The notes under the pieces: model-generated
What the model was told of the DNA's origin: nothing
Databases searched by the model: none
The model's input: only the letters and a program-made list of their open reading frames with translations
Shown here: positions 10,247-18,561 of the stretch, one piece after another
Layout: each line of letters begins with the position of its first letter
How positions within the stretch are numbered: the stretch's first letter is position 1
Position numbers and translations under genes: made by a program
NCBI GenBank assembly: GCA_903873915.1
Contig: CAIQQH010000068.1
Span: 1-64,000, forward strand
Source: an uncultured Flavobacteriia bacterium
GTDB lineage: Bacteria; Bacteroidota; Bacteroidia; Flavobacteriales_D; Crocinitomicaceae
Length of the DNA: 64,000 bases
Direction of reading: 5' to 3'

Positions 10247-11134
10247 TTTTTCCCATTTTAGAAGCACTGTTTTCAGGAACATGTTGACAAAAACCACAAG
10301 CACAATAATCGCCGATCCGGTGTAAAAATGGACGCTTAGTTTTGTGTTTTCTTGCAAAATAAAAATCGCTAAAAGTATGGTGTAGACAGGCTCCATGTTG
10401 ATGGAAAGCGACACAGTAAACGCGCCCAGTCGTTTAACGAGAGCAATGGATCCCAAGAAAGTAAACGACGTGCAAACAATTCCTAAAAAGAGCAACCACA
10501 GGAAGTCTTCAGTTCGCATGTTAAACAATTCCGCGTTGATTTCACCTTGAAATAAGAGGAAAACAGTCAAGAATAAAAAGGCGGAAATGAGTTCGTACAA
10601 TGAAATGGTATGCGAAGGTATGCGACGCGACAATTGTCCATTCAACACACTGAACAAAGCCGCAAAAAACGCTGAAGAAAGCCCATAAATGAGCGCTTCG
10701 ATTTCTTTTTCACCAAACTCATCTGATACAAAATAAATCCCATAAACGACAGCCAAGCCCAAGAGAAATTCAACCCACGAAAATTTCTTTTTGAACAACA
10801 AGGGTTCAAGCCACGTGACGTGAAGCGTTGTTGTTGACAAACACAAGATTCCAAGTGAGGCCGTTGAAAGTTGAATGGACTTGTAAAAGGTCATCCAATG
10901 TAATGCGACGATTACTCCAACAGCAGCAATGATCAAGAGCTGTTTTAATGAGTCAACACGGAGCGATTTTTTTAAGAACACCAGCGCAATGGCTAACCCA
11001 GCAAAACCAATCCATGTGCGGTGCCACACCAAGGGGTAGGCGTCGAGGTGAATGAGTTTACCTAAAATACCCGTAAAGCCCCAAATGAAAATGATGACAT
11101 GCAGCAGCGCGTGGTATTTAAGGTCTTTGATCAC
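10229..11134 (-). CDS. DMT/EamA family transporter
   Basis: Ten hydrophobic segments, FIWGFTGILGKL start, EamA-like repeat. Confidence 0.88.
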   Translation of the reverse strand: MIKDLKYHALLHVIIFIWGFTGILGKLIHLDAYPLVWHRTWIGFAGLAIALVFLKKSLRVDSLKQLLIIAAVGVIVALHWMTFYKSIQLSTASLGILCLSTTTLHVTWLEPLLFKKKFSWVEFLLGLAVVYGIYFVSDEFGEKEIEALIYGLSSAFFAALFSVLNGQLSRRIPSHTISLYELISAFLFLTVFLLFQGEINAELFNMRTEDFLWLLFLGIVCTSFTFLGSIALVKRLGAFTVSLSINMEPVYTILLAIFILQENTKLSVHFYTGSAIIVLVVFVNMFLKTVLLKWEKSRVGG

Positions 11135-11248
11135 GCCGCGAAGGTAGGGAAATTATGGCCTTCGTAGGTTTTCAAATTGCAATACAAGTGTGCGTCAATT
11201 GATAAGAGATTAATTTTTTATGATTGTTCTGTTTGTTTATATTTGTGT

Positions 11249-11494
11249 ATGCCTGAAATCAGTCGTTTTTATGGAATAATTGTGTTTATGTTCTTTAATG
11301 ATCACCCCCCTCATTTTAAAGTGAAGTATTCAGAATTTGAAGCAAATATTTTAATTGAAAACGGAACAATACTCAATGGTGATTTACCTATAAGTAAACT
11401 GAAGTTGGTATCGGCCTGGGCTGAAATTCATAAGGAGGAATTGTTACATATGTGGAATTCAAAGGTTTTTCACAAAATTGAACCACTTAGATAG
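11249..11494 (+). CDS. DUF4160-family protein
   Basis: MPEISRFYGIIVFMFFNDHPPHFKVKYSEFEANI signature; start moved to internal ATG. Confidence 0.85.
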   Translation: MPEISRFYGIIVFMFFNDHPPHFKVKYSEFEANILIENGTILNGDLPISKLKLVSAWAEIHKEELLHMWNSKVFHKIEPLR

Positions 11495-11504
11495 CCGTAT
11501 TCAA

Positions 11505-11792
11505 ATGTTAAAAATCAAAAAGATAGCCATTCTACCAAATTACACCCTAAGTTGTGTTTTTAATACAGGAGAGGTGAGGATATTTGATCTACAGAAATCA
11601 CTCGACACAAATAATCGTTTTGTGCGAAAAATCTTGAACCGAGAAGTTTTTGACAAGGTTAAACTGGGATCTTTTGGTGAATTGTTTTGGGATGAAATAG
11701 GTGAGATTCAGGAGTTAAATGGCTCAGTGTCTTCTTGCAACTATGACATCAGCCCCGAATTTGTTTATGCGCATTCCGAGGCGGTGAAATAA
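11505..11792 (+). CDS. DUF2442-family protein
   Basis: YTLSCVFNTGEVRIFDLQ...FGELFWDEIGEIQEL...ISPEFVYAHSE. Confidence 0.82.
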   Translation: MLKIKKIAILPNYTLSCVFNTGEVRIFDLQKSLDTNNRFVRKILNREVFDKVKLGSFGELFWDEIGEIQELNGSVSSCNYDISPEFVYAHSEAVK

Positions 11793-11810
11793 ACCCGACT
11801 TGTTGTTCGC

Positions 11811-12761
11811 TCAAAAACCCCAGACCACAATCCGACTCGTCTTGTTCCCATGCTGCATCTCGATGGTCTTTACTTCCTTTGCCTCAATTTGTTTCAGCGC
11901 GCTGTAGATGCTGCTCAAATTTTCTTTTTTAGACACGAGCGTCGTAAACCAACGACACTTGTTTTTAAACAGAGCGCTTTCTCGAATCATGGTCTGGATA
12001 AATTGGATTTCTCCCCCCTCACACCACAACTCATTTCCCTGTCCGCCAAAATTGAGCACTGGAGCTTGATTTTTCTTGTGCCCCAAGTTCTTGGATTTAC
12101 GCGACGAACCGGCAGTTGCCTCTGCTTGTGAACGATGAAAGGGCGGGTTGCAGATGCTGAGATCAAAGCGGTCATCTGGACGAATGACGCCTTGAAAGAT
12201 GTTGCTTTGGTTTGACTGCTTACGCAATTCAATCTTGTTGTTTAAACCAGGGTTTTCGTCAATGATGTATTGTGCGTTTTTCAATGATGCGTCTTCAACA
12301 TCGGACCCGACAAATGTCCATCCGTAGTCAACAACACCAATGATGGGATAGATGCAATTCGCACCGACCCCAATATCCAAACAGTGAATGGATGTTGTGT
12401 TGTTGTCAAGAGACAAAGCTTCGGCAATATGGTGAATGTACTCTGCTCGCCCAGGAATTGGAGGGCACAAAAACCCTTGTAGCACCGACCAATTGGTTAT
12501 TCCGTAAAAGTGAATGAGTAGCGCTTTATTTAGTGCCATTACCGCGTCGGGATTCGCAAAATCAATGGACTCATCGCCGTAGTTGTTCACCCGAACAAAA
12601 GGTGCCAATTCAGCATGTGCGGCAATCAATTCGGGGAAATTGTACCGTTTGCGGTGTTTGTTTTTTGTGTGTAGGGTAGTTTTTATAAGCAATTTATCTC
12701 CTTCATTTTGTGTAAAGTCAAAAAACTCTAGGCCTTCTGTGGCCCTGCGGTTGTTTTTCAT
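11811..12761 (-). CDS. rlmF: 23S rRNA (adenine(1618)-N(6))-methyltransferase
   Basis: HCLDIGVGANCIYPIIG SAM motif; DLSICNPPFHRSQAEA catalytic motif. Confidence 0.95.
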   Translation of the reverse strand: MKNNRRATEGLEFFDFTQNEGDKLLIKTTLHTKNKHRKRYNFPELIAAHAELAPFVRVNNYGDESIDFANPDAVMALNKALLIHFYGITNWSVLQGFLCPPIPGRAEYIHHIAEALSLDNNTTSIHCLDIGVGANCIYPIIGVVDYGWTFVGSDVEDASLKNAQYIIDENPGLNNKIELRKQSNQSNIFQGVIRPDDRFDLSICNPPFHRSQAEATAGSSRKSKNLGHKKNQAPVLNFGGQGNELWCEGGEIQFIQTMIRESALFKNKCRWFTTLVSKKENLSSIYSALKQIEAKEVKTIEMQHGNKTSRIVVWGF

Positions 12762-12838
12762 TTAGCGTAAACATGAAAGTCTTTGCTACTTTATTTTTTT
12801 ACCGCAGAGAAAAAGATTTTTGTTGAAGATGTCAATGA

Positions 12839-14173
12839 CTAATTAGATTTTTTAATCGTTTTCTTTCGCTTCTCGTCAAGTTTTTGCTGCTTTTCATCGA
12901 GCTTTTTATTTTTTTCATCGAGCTTGACTTGTTCTTCTTTTAGCTTATCGAGCTTTTTCCCCTTTTTCACTTTGTCGTCGAGCTTCTTTTGCTCTTGCTT
13001 CAATGACTTGCGCTCATCATCAATTCCCTTTTGTTCTTCATCAAGCTTTTTAAGTTTCTCATCCAATTCTTTCATGGCCTCTGCCTCTTTCGCTGCGGCC
13101 TCCTTGGCTTTTTCTGCTTCTTTTTGAAGTTTCTCTGCTTCTTTTTGCTTTTCGTCAGCTTCTTTCTGTTGCTTTTCAGCTTCTTTCTTTGCCTCCGCTT
13201 CTGCTTTTGCCTGTTTCTCAGCGTCTTTCTTTCCGTCTTTCTCAGCTTCAGCACGCTCCTTTGCGGCTTCTTCTTTGTCTTTCTGAGCGTTTTTTTCAGA
13301 TTTGGCTTTTTCTTCAGCTTCTTTTGCTTTGCGCTCTGCCTCTTTTGCTTCGTTACTCTGTTCTTTTTGCTTTTGCTCTGCTTCTTTGCGCGCTTGCGCC
13401 TCTTGCTCTTTAGCGTCGGCAGGAATAGAATTCTCTAAGTTTTTCGCACGCTCTGCAGCTTCTTGTTCCCTGCGCTTGGCCTCCTCTTCTCTTCGTTTTG
13501 CATCTGCGTTGATTTGCTCTTCTTTTGCTATGCGTTGACGTTCAGTTTCTTGTTTTTGACGTTCAGCCTCAGTCATATTCTTCTGGGCTTCCGTCATTTT
13601 TTGATCAGCCTGTGCTTGCTTTTCTTTCGCTAAGCGCTCCTCTTCTTCTCGCTGCTTACGCAAGTCTTCTTGACGCTTAATCGCCTCCTCTTTTTCTTTT
13701 GCGCTTTCCGCGGCTTCTTTTTCAAGTTCAGCCGTTTTTTGCTCAGAACGCTGCGTTTTTTCTTCTATTTCTTTGATCTTTTCGTTTGATTCAGTCGTCA
13801 CCTCTTCCGCTGTTTCTCCTTTAGATTTTAGTGTAATTGTATAAGCACGACCGTTTTCCAAGACCTGATCAATCATTTTTTCATCGCGGTACATGGCGTG
13901 CGTAACAGTGATGTTGGAGATTTGCTTGCCATAAGTCGCAATGCTGATTGTAGCTATACCTTTGTCGTCTGTCATTCCCGCACCGATGGTCACTGTTCCG
14001 GTGGTGATTTTTACAAATGCGCCCTTTACTGCCACACCATTTGCTGTAACGGAAATAGAGATGGTAACCGCTTCGCGTTGTGTGGATTCGGCTGTATGAA
14101 TGGGTGTTTGTTTTGCGTGTAAACTGATTTGTCCAGACACTAATACGCCAATAAGAATGAGAAATTTTTTCAT
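12839..14173 (-). CDS. Exported long E/K/A-rich coiled-coil or single-alpha-helix protein with N-terminal carboxypeptidase-regulatory-like domain
   Basis: Signal peptide, beta-sandwich-like segment, then about 300 aa almost entirely E/K/A/Q/D. Confidence 0.8.
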   Translation of the reverse strand: MKKFLILIGVLVSGQISLHAKQTPIHTAESTQREAVTISISVTANGVAVKGAFVKITTGTVTIGAGMTDDKGIATISIATYGKQISNITVTHAMYRDEKMIDQVLENGRAYTITLKSKGETAEEVTTESNEKIKEIEEKTQRSEQKTAELEKEAAESAKEKEEAIKRQEDLRKQREEEERLAKEKQAQADQKMTEAQKNMTEAERQKQETERQRIAKEEQINADAKRREEEAKRREQEAAERAKNLENSIPADAKEQEAQARKEAEQKQKEQSNEAKEAERKAKEAEEKAKSEKNAQKDKEEAAKERAEAEKDGKKDAEKQAKAEAEAKKEAEKQQKEADEKQKEAEKLQKEAEKAKEAAAKEAEAMKELDEKLKKLDEEQKGIDDERKSLKQEQKKLDDKVKKGKKLDKLKEEQVKLDEKNKKLDEKQQKLDEKRKKTIKKSN

Positions 14174-14237
14174 AGCACAAGTTTAATTCGATATCTAGTA
14201 CAATTTTAGTGTTTTTGAACGGGGAAATGAAGGGATT

Positions 14238-15374
14238 TTGCGCTATTTTTATCACATGCAATTTGTAGATGTTGTTGGTCAACAAGAATTAAAGAATCAT
14301 TTCATCACCGAAATCAATAGTGGGAACATTGCTCATGCCCGATTGTTCTGCGGAAAACCGGGCTATGGAGCGCTGCCTTTAGCACTTGCTTTTGTAGGCT
14401 ATTTATTTTGTGATCAAAGACTTGAAAACGATAGCTGTGGTGTTTGTCCTTCGTGCTTGAAGGTACAGAAACTGCAGCATCCCGACCTTCATTTTTCGTA
14501 CCCAAGCGTTCAATTTGATGCCGAGAAGTCGATCTTATTGATTAAACAATGGAGAGAACAAATCAGCGAAAATCCATACTTCACCGAGTTGGATTGGTTG
14601 AGTAGAATAGACCCGAAAGAACGGAACATGATTATTAGTGTTCATGAAAGCCAAGACATCATAAAAAGATTGAGTTTAAAGGCTTACGAGGGGGGCTACA
14701 AAGTGATGATCATTTGGCTGCCCGAGTCAATGAATGCTCAATCGGCAAACAAATTATTGAAAGTACTGGAAGAACCAACACCAAAAACCCTTTTTATTCT
14801 TGTGGCAGAGGCGCACGAAATCATGTTGCCCACTATTTTATCGCGAACTCAGGTGGTTCGGGTGCCTAAAATTGATGATGATGAGTTGAGGGTATACCTG
14901 AGAAACAAAGCCAAATTAGAATCATCCGCTATCGAACGGGTGGTAATTCAGGGTGATGGCGACTTCATTCAAGCGATGGCGGCTTATGACAAGGAGGATG
15001 ATTCGGCTGCGAATCGCGATTGGTTTATTAAGCTGATGCGTGTGAGTTACCGCAAAGATGTGCTTGGCATGCTCGATTGGGCGGAAGAAGTTTCTGGCTC
15101 AACGAAAGACAGTCAAAAGGTGTTTTTGGAGTATGCCTTACACATGGTTCGTCAAAGTATGTTGAAAAACTATACAGGAGACCAGCTGACCCGACTTACC
15201 CATGATGAAGATGCGTTCTTGGCCAACTTTGCACGTTTCATTACGGGAAAAAATTTACGTGATTTTATGCTGACTTTCAGTGATTCACACTATTACATTG
15301 AGCGGAATGCAAATTCAAAAATACTTTTCACCAACATTAGCTTTCAGGTAATGCGGTATATACATGCGGCTTAA
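14238..15374 (+). CDS. holB: DNA polymerase III subunit delta'
   Basis: LFCGKPGYGALPLALAFVGYLFCDQ, CGVCPSCLKVQ zinc module, ANKLLKVLEEPTPKTLFILVAE. Confidence 0.9.
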   Translation: MRYFYHMQFVDVVGQQELKNHFITEINSGNIAHARLFCGKPGYGALPLALAFVGYLFCDQRLENDSCGVCPSCLKVQKLQHPDLHFSYPSVQFDAEKSILLIKQWREQISENPYFTELDWLSRIDPKERNMIISVHESQDIIKRLSLKAYEGGYKVMIIWLPESMNAQSANKLLKVLEEPTPKTLFILVAEAHEIMLPTILSRTQVVRVPKIDDDELRVYLRNKAKLESSAIERVVIQGDGDFIQAMAAYDKEDDSAANRDWFIKLMRVSYRKDVLGMLDWAEEVSGSTKDSQKVFLEYALHMVRQSMLKNYTGDQLTRLTHDEDAFLANFARFITGKNLRDFMLTFSDSHYYIERNANSKILFTNISFQVMRYIHAA

Positions 15375-15424
15375 CAAGAAAAGCACAACGATTTTTTCCT
15401 AACTTTACCAAAACGAATAGAATT

Positions 15425-16765
15425 ATGGGTTGTTCAAATTGTAGCTCCGACGGTGGAACTCCACGGGGATGTAAAAACAACGGCAACTGTAGTTCCGGAG
15501 GTTGTAATAAACTTGAGGTCTTTGACTGGTTGTCCAACATTATGTTGCCATCAGGCCAAACACCATACGATATAGTGGAGGTTCGATTCAAGAACAGCCG
15601 AAAAGGGTTTTATAGAAATGCCAAAGGAATAGGGTTGTCTGTTGGGGATGTGGTTGTGGTTGAAACGAGTCCAGGTTACGATGTGGGCGTGGTTTCCGTA
15701 TCGGGAGAATTGGCGCGCATTCAAATCAAAAAGAAAGCGCCTGGTTTTAAACCTATCGAAGCGAAGAAAATCATTCGCGTAGCGACTCAGGAAGATGTTG
15801 ATAAATGGATTCAGGCAAGATCTCTTGAAAAGGAGGTGATGTACCAATCCCGCACACTTGCTGTGAACTTGAATCTCGAAATGAAAATTTCGGATGTTGA
15901 ATACCAAGGAGACCTTAGCAAGGCAACATTCTTCTACACAGCAGAAGGTCGCGTCGATTTTCGGCAGTTGATCAAAGACATGGCGGATAAGTTTCGTATT
16001 CGCATTGAAATGCGCCAAATAGGTTCGCGACAAGAAGCATCTAGATTGGGAGGTATAGGGTCGTGTGGCCGAGAATTGTGTTGCTCTACATGGTTAACTG
16101 ATTTTAGATCTGTCTCCACGTCAGCGGCGCGATACCAGCAATTGTCCCTAAATCCGCAAAAATTAGCCGGACAATGCGGAAAATTGAAATGTTGCTTGAA
16201 TTATGAGCTCGACATGTATCTTGATGCGATCAAATCGTTTCCAAAGGCTGAAACAAAACTTCACACTGAAAAAGGCTCGGCTTACCACATTAAAACGGAT
16301 GTGTTTCGCAAACAAATGTGGTATGCTTATGAAGGGGATTCTGCTTCGGGCTTGATTCCTGTGAATCCAGACCGAGTTCGAGAAATCATGAAGATGAACC
16401 TCGATGGTAAAAAACCAAGGGAACTGAATGAGTATGTTGTTGAAGTAAAAATCAAAGAACCCGACTACGAAAATGTGGTGGGTCAAGATAGCTTGAACCG
16501 ATTTGAACATGCATTCAAAAAGAACAACAACAACAATAGAAAAAAGAAGAAACCCGGGAACAATAGGCCTGTTGATGCTGTAAAATCTGGCGAAAATCCC
16601 CAGCAAGCAAAAGCGGCCAATCCGAACCAATCCCAAAATCCTCAAGGGAATCCTGGGGCCAAAGGGACTTCGGAGAACCCTAACAATCAACAGCAACGAA
16701 ACAATCGACCGAACAATCGTCGTCGTCCCAACCAAAACAACTCCGGCAATGAAAGCCCGCAATAG
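15425..16765 (+). CDS. ricT: PSP1/RicT-family protein with Cys-rich N-terminus
   Basis: PSP1 domain, RQIGSRQEASRLGGIGSCGRELCCSTWL, GQCGKLKCCLNYE; N/Q/P-rich C-term tail. Confidence 0.92.
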   Translation: MGCSNCSSDGGTPRGCKNNGNCSSGGCNKLEVFDWLSNIMLPSGQTPYDIVEVRFKNSRKGFYRNAKGIGLSVGDVVVVETSPGYDVGVVSVSGELARIQIKKKAPGFKPIEAKKIIRVATQEDVDKWIQARSLEKEVMYQSRTLAVNLNLEMKISDVEYQGDLSKATFFYTAEGRVDFRQLIKDMADKFRIRIEMRQIGSRQEASRLGGIGSCGRELCCSTWLTDFRSVSTSAARYQQLSLNPQKLAGQCGKLKCCLNYELDMYLDAIKSFPKAETKLHTEKGSAYHIKTDVFRKQMWYAYEGDSASGLIPVNPDRVREIMKMNLDGKKPRELNEYVVEVKIKEPDYENVVGQDSLNRFEHAFKKNNNNNRKKKKPGNNRPVDAVKSGENPQQAKAANPNQSQNPQGNPGAKGTSENPNNQQQRNNRPNNRRRPNQNNSGNESPQ

Positions 16766-17276
16766 TCTGATTGGCATTCTTTTGTTGCTTATCGTTTGGT
16801 CATGCGAGCAACCGGCGCACTATGAGCGTTCGTATACCTTCAAAAAAAATCTGTGGGAACAAAATGTGAAGCCCCGCTTTGTTTTGGACATCAAGGAGCT
16901 AGGGAAGGAGCATGTTTTTGTATTGACTTTACGCACAACCACCGATTATAAATACAGCAACCTTTGGGTGTTTTTAAATACAAAAAATCCAAAAGGAGAA
17001 ACAACGCGTGAACCGATTGAAATTGCAGTCACAAATTCTGATGGATCTTGGGCGGGTAAGAAAACAGGAACTATCGTTGAAACAGAGGTGGTATTTATCC
17101 GAAGCAAAGAAGGAGATTTTGAAGTTTTTGATCGTCCCGGGAATGCTCCCAGAATGCTCAAATGTTCACTCGCCGAAGCAGGTAAATACACCTTTATGAT
17201 TGAACAGGGAATTACCCAAATGGCCATTGATGAGGTTCTAGACCTTACCCTTTTGGTTGAAACACCGAAAGATTAA
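16749..17276 (+). CDS. gldH: Gliding motility lipoprotein GldH
   Basis: Lipobox IVWSCEQ; GldH-like YKYSNLWVFLNTKNPKG; overlaps the ricT 3' end. Confidence 0.85.
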   Translation: MKARNSLIGILLLLIVWSCEQPAHYERSYTFKKNLWEQNVKPRFVLDIKELGKEHVFVLTLRTTTDYKYSNLWVFLNTKNPKGETTREPIEIAVTNSDGSWAGKKTGTIVETEVVFIRSKEGDFEVFDRPGNAPRMLKCSLAEAGKYTFMIEQGITQMAIDEVLDLTLLVETPKD

Positions 17277-17313
17277 AGAAGAAAAGGAAATAGGTTTGAA
17301 CCTTGCAATCAAA

Positions 17314-17994
17314 TCAATGGTTCGACGGAATAGTGTAGGTGTAGGAAACCGACATAATGTGTTTCGTCAAAGGGTTGCTAGCATTCATCTGATGATCAAT
17401 CATATAACCCACACTGATATCGTGCGGCCCCTTTATTTCTAAGGCCACACCGGCGAACCCACGGTATTTTGAAAATTGCCTTCCACTTGGTCCAATAGCA
17501 GGATTATAGAAAAGCTCAAAGCTTAAAATGGGAGAAAGAAAGCTATTGTTCAAGTCATATTGAACCTGTGTTTTTACGCGTAAAGCTTTGTCAAATTCAG
17601 CATCATACCCCGAACTTGAATTTAAGGTGTTGAAGGTATATTGGTAACGAACGCGCGCTCGAAGTTCCAGTCGTTTTTTTACGAATTTAAACTCAGTATT
17701 GAAATTTAATCGATTGCTAAATAGAAAGTTGCCATACTTATCCAAGGCAAAAATCCCACGGTAATCAATCGATGGTTTGAGCCATTTGCTTACCTTGTAT
17801 TTCAATGTAACTTGAGGAAAAAAGGTTTGATTTGGCGCGGCACTTACACGCGATGTGAAACTCACACCATATTCAAGATCCTTCGTAATCTGACCTTTAA
17901 CACCCGCGTCTGCCCAAAGCATACCAATTGATTGCTGCGAAAAGGCCTTCAGCGACACAAACACAAGAACAAAAACAAAGGGTAGATTTTTCAC
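17314..17994 (-). CDS. Outer-membrane beta-barrel protein, DUF2490-like
   Basis: Signal peptide; W..AGVKGQITKDLEYGVSFTSR pattern; terminal beta-strand. Confidence 0.75.
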   Translation of the reverse strand: MKNLPFVFVLVFVSLKAFSQQSIGMLWADAGVKGQITKDLEYGVSFTSRVSAAPNQTFFPQVTLKYKVSKWLKPSIDYRGIFALDKYGNFLFSNRLNFNTEFKFVKKRLELRARVRYQYTFNTLNSSSGYDAEFDKALRVKTQVQYDLNNSFLSPILSFELFYNPAIGPSGRQFSKYRGFAGVALEIKGPHDISVGYMIDHQMNASNPLTKHIMSVSYTYTIPSNH

Positions 17995-17995
17995 C

Positions 17996-18409
17996 TTAAT
18001 TTTTCTTAATCACGATTTCACCGGCATCAACTGTGCTTTTTTTACCAGTTATTTCAATAGTCACAATGACCGCTTTTTGTTTGTCTGCATTGGCAGGCTG
18101 AGGTAGAACATCTTCGTAAACATATACGGTATATTTCCCAGGTTGAAGGTATCTAAATTGAAATGTTCCATCATAACTCGCGTTGACATCGTCGCTAGGA
18201 ATAGTGTTTCCCTCACCGTAGCAGATGTACACCTTTTCGTCAGAACCGGGATAAACCCCTTCGAGAATTGATCCGCCAACATTGTAGTTGTTCACAGTAA
18301 TTTTTCCAATAATGGAAGAAGAGCCACCCTGTCCTTCTACCTTTTGACAAGCAGAAAAAAGGAAGATTGCCACTGTAGAGAATCCAAAAGCAACAAGAAT
18401 ACGTTTCAT
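17996..18409 (-). CDS. Lipoprotein with carboxypeptidase-regulatory/SdrB-like domain
   Basis: Lipobox FLFSACQK; YDGTFQFRYLQPGKYTVYVYED. Confidence 0.7.
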   Translation of the reverse strand: MKRILVAFGFSTVAIFLFSACQKVEGQGGSSSIIGKITVNNYNVGGSILEGVYPGSDEKVYICYGEGNTIPSDDVNASYDGTFQFRYLQPGKYTVYVYEDVLPQPANADKQKAVIVTIEITGKKSTVDAGEIVIKKN

Positions 18410-18561
18410 TTGTAGGAATTTTATAAGGACAATGAAATTACGAAAAACAACCTAAGATAGGTTTTAAGCGTCTCAAAGCTACGAATTCATTTAATATATT
18501 CGTAATATTGAAGTAATTTGAGTGTAAGCACAAATTAGAAAACCAAACCTAAAACAACTTT

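Noticed and set aside
12924-13538. Several long plus-strand ORFs rich in F/S/L (67-135 aa)
   Set aside because: Antisense shadow of the E/K/A-rich coiled-coil gene on the minus strand; composition is explained by codon complementarity.
16163-16777. 204-aa minus-strand ORF opposite ricT
   Set aside because: Entirely antisense to a confidently called gene, with no recognisable domain.
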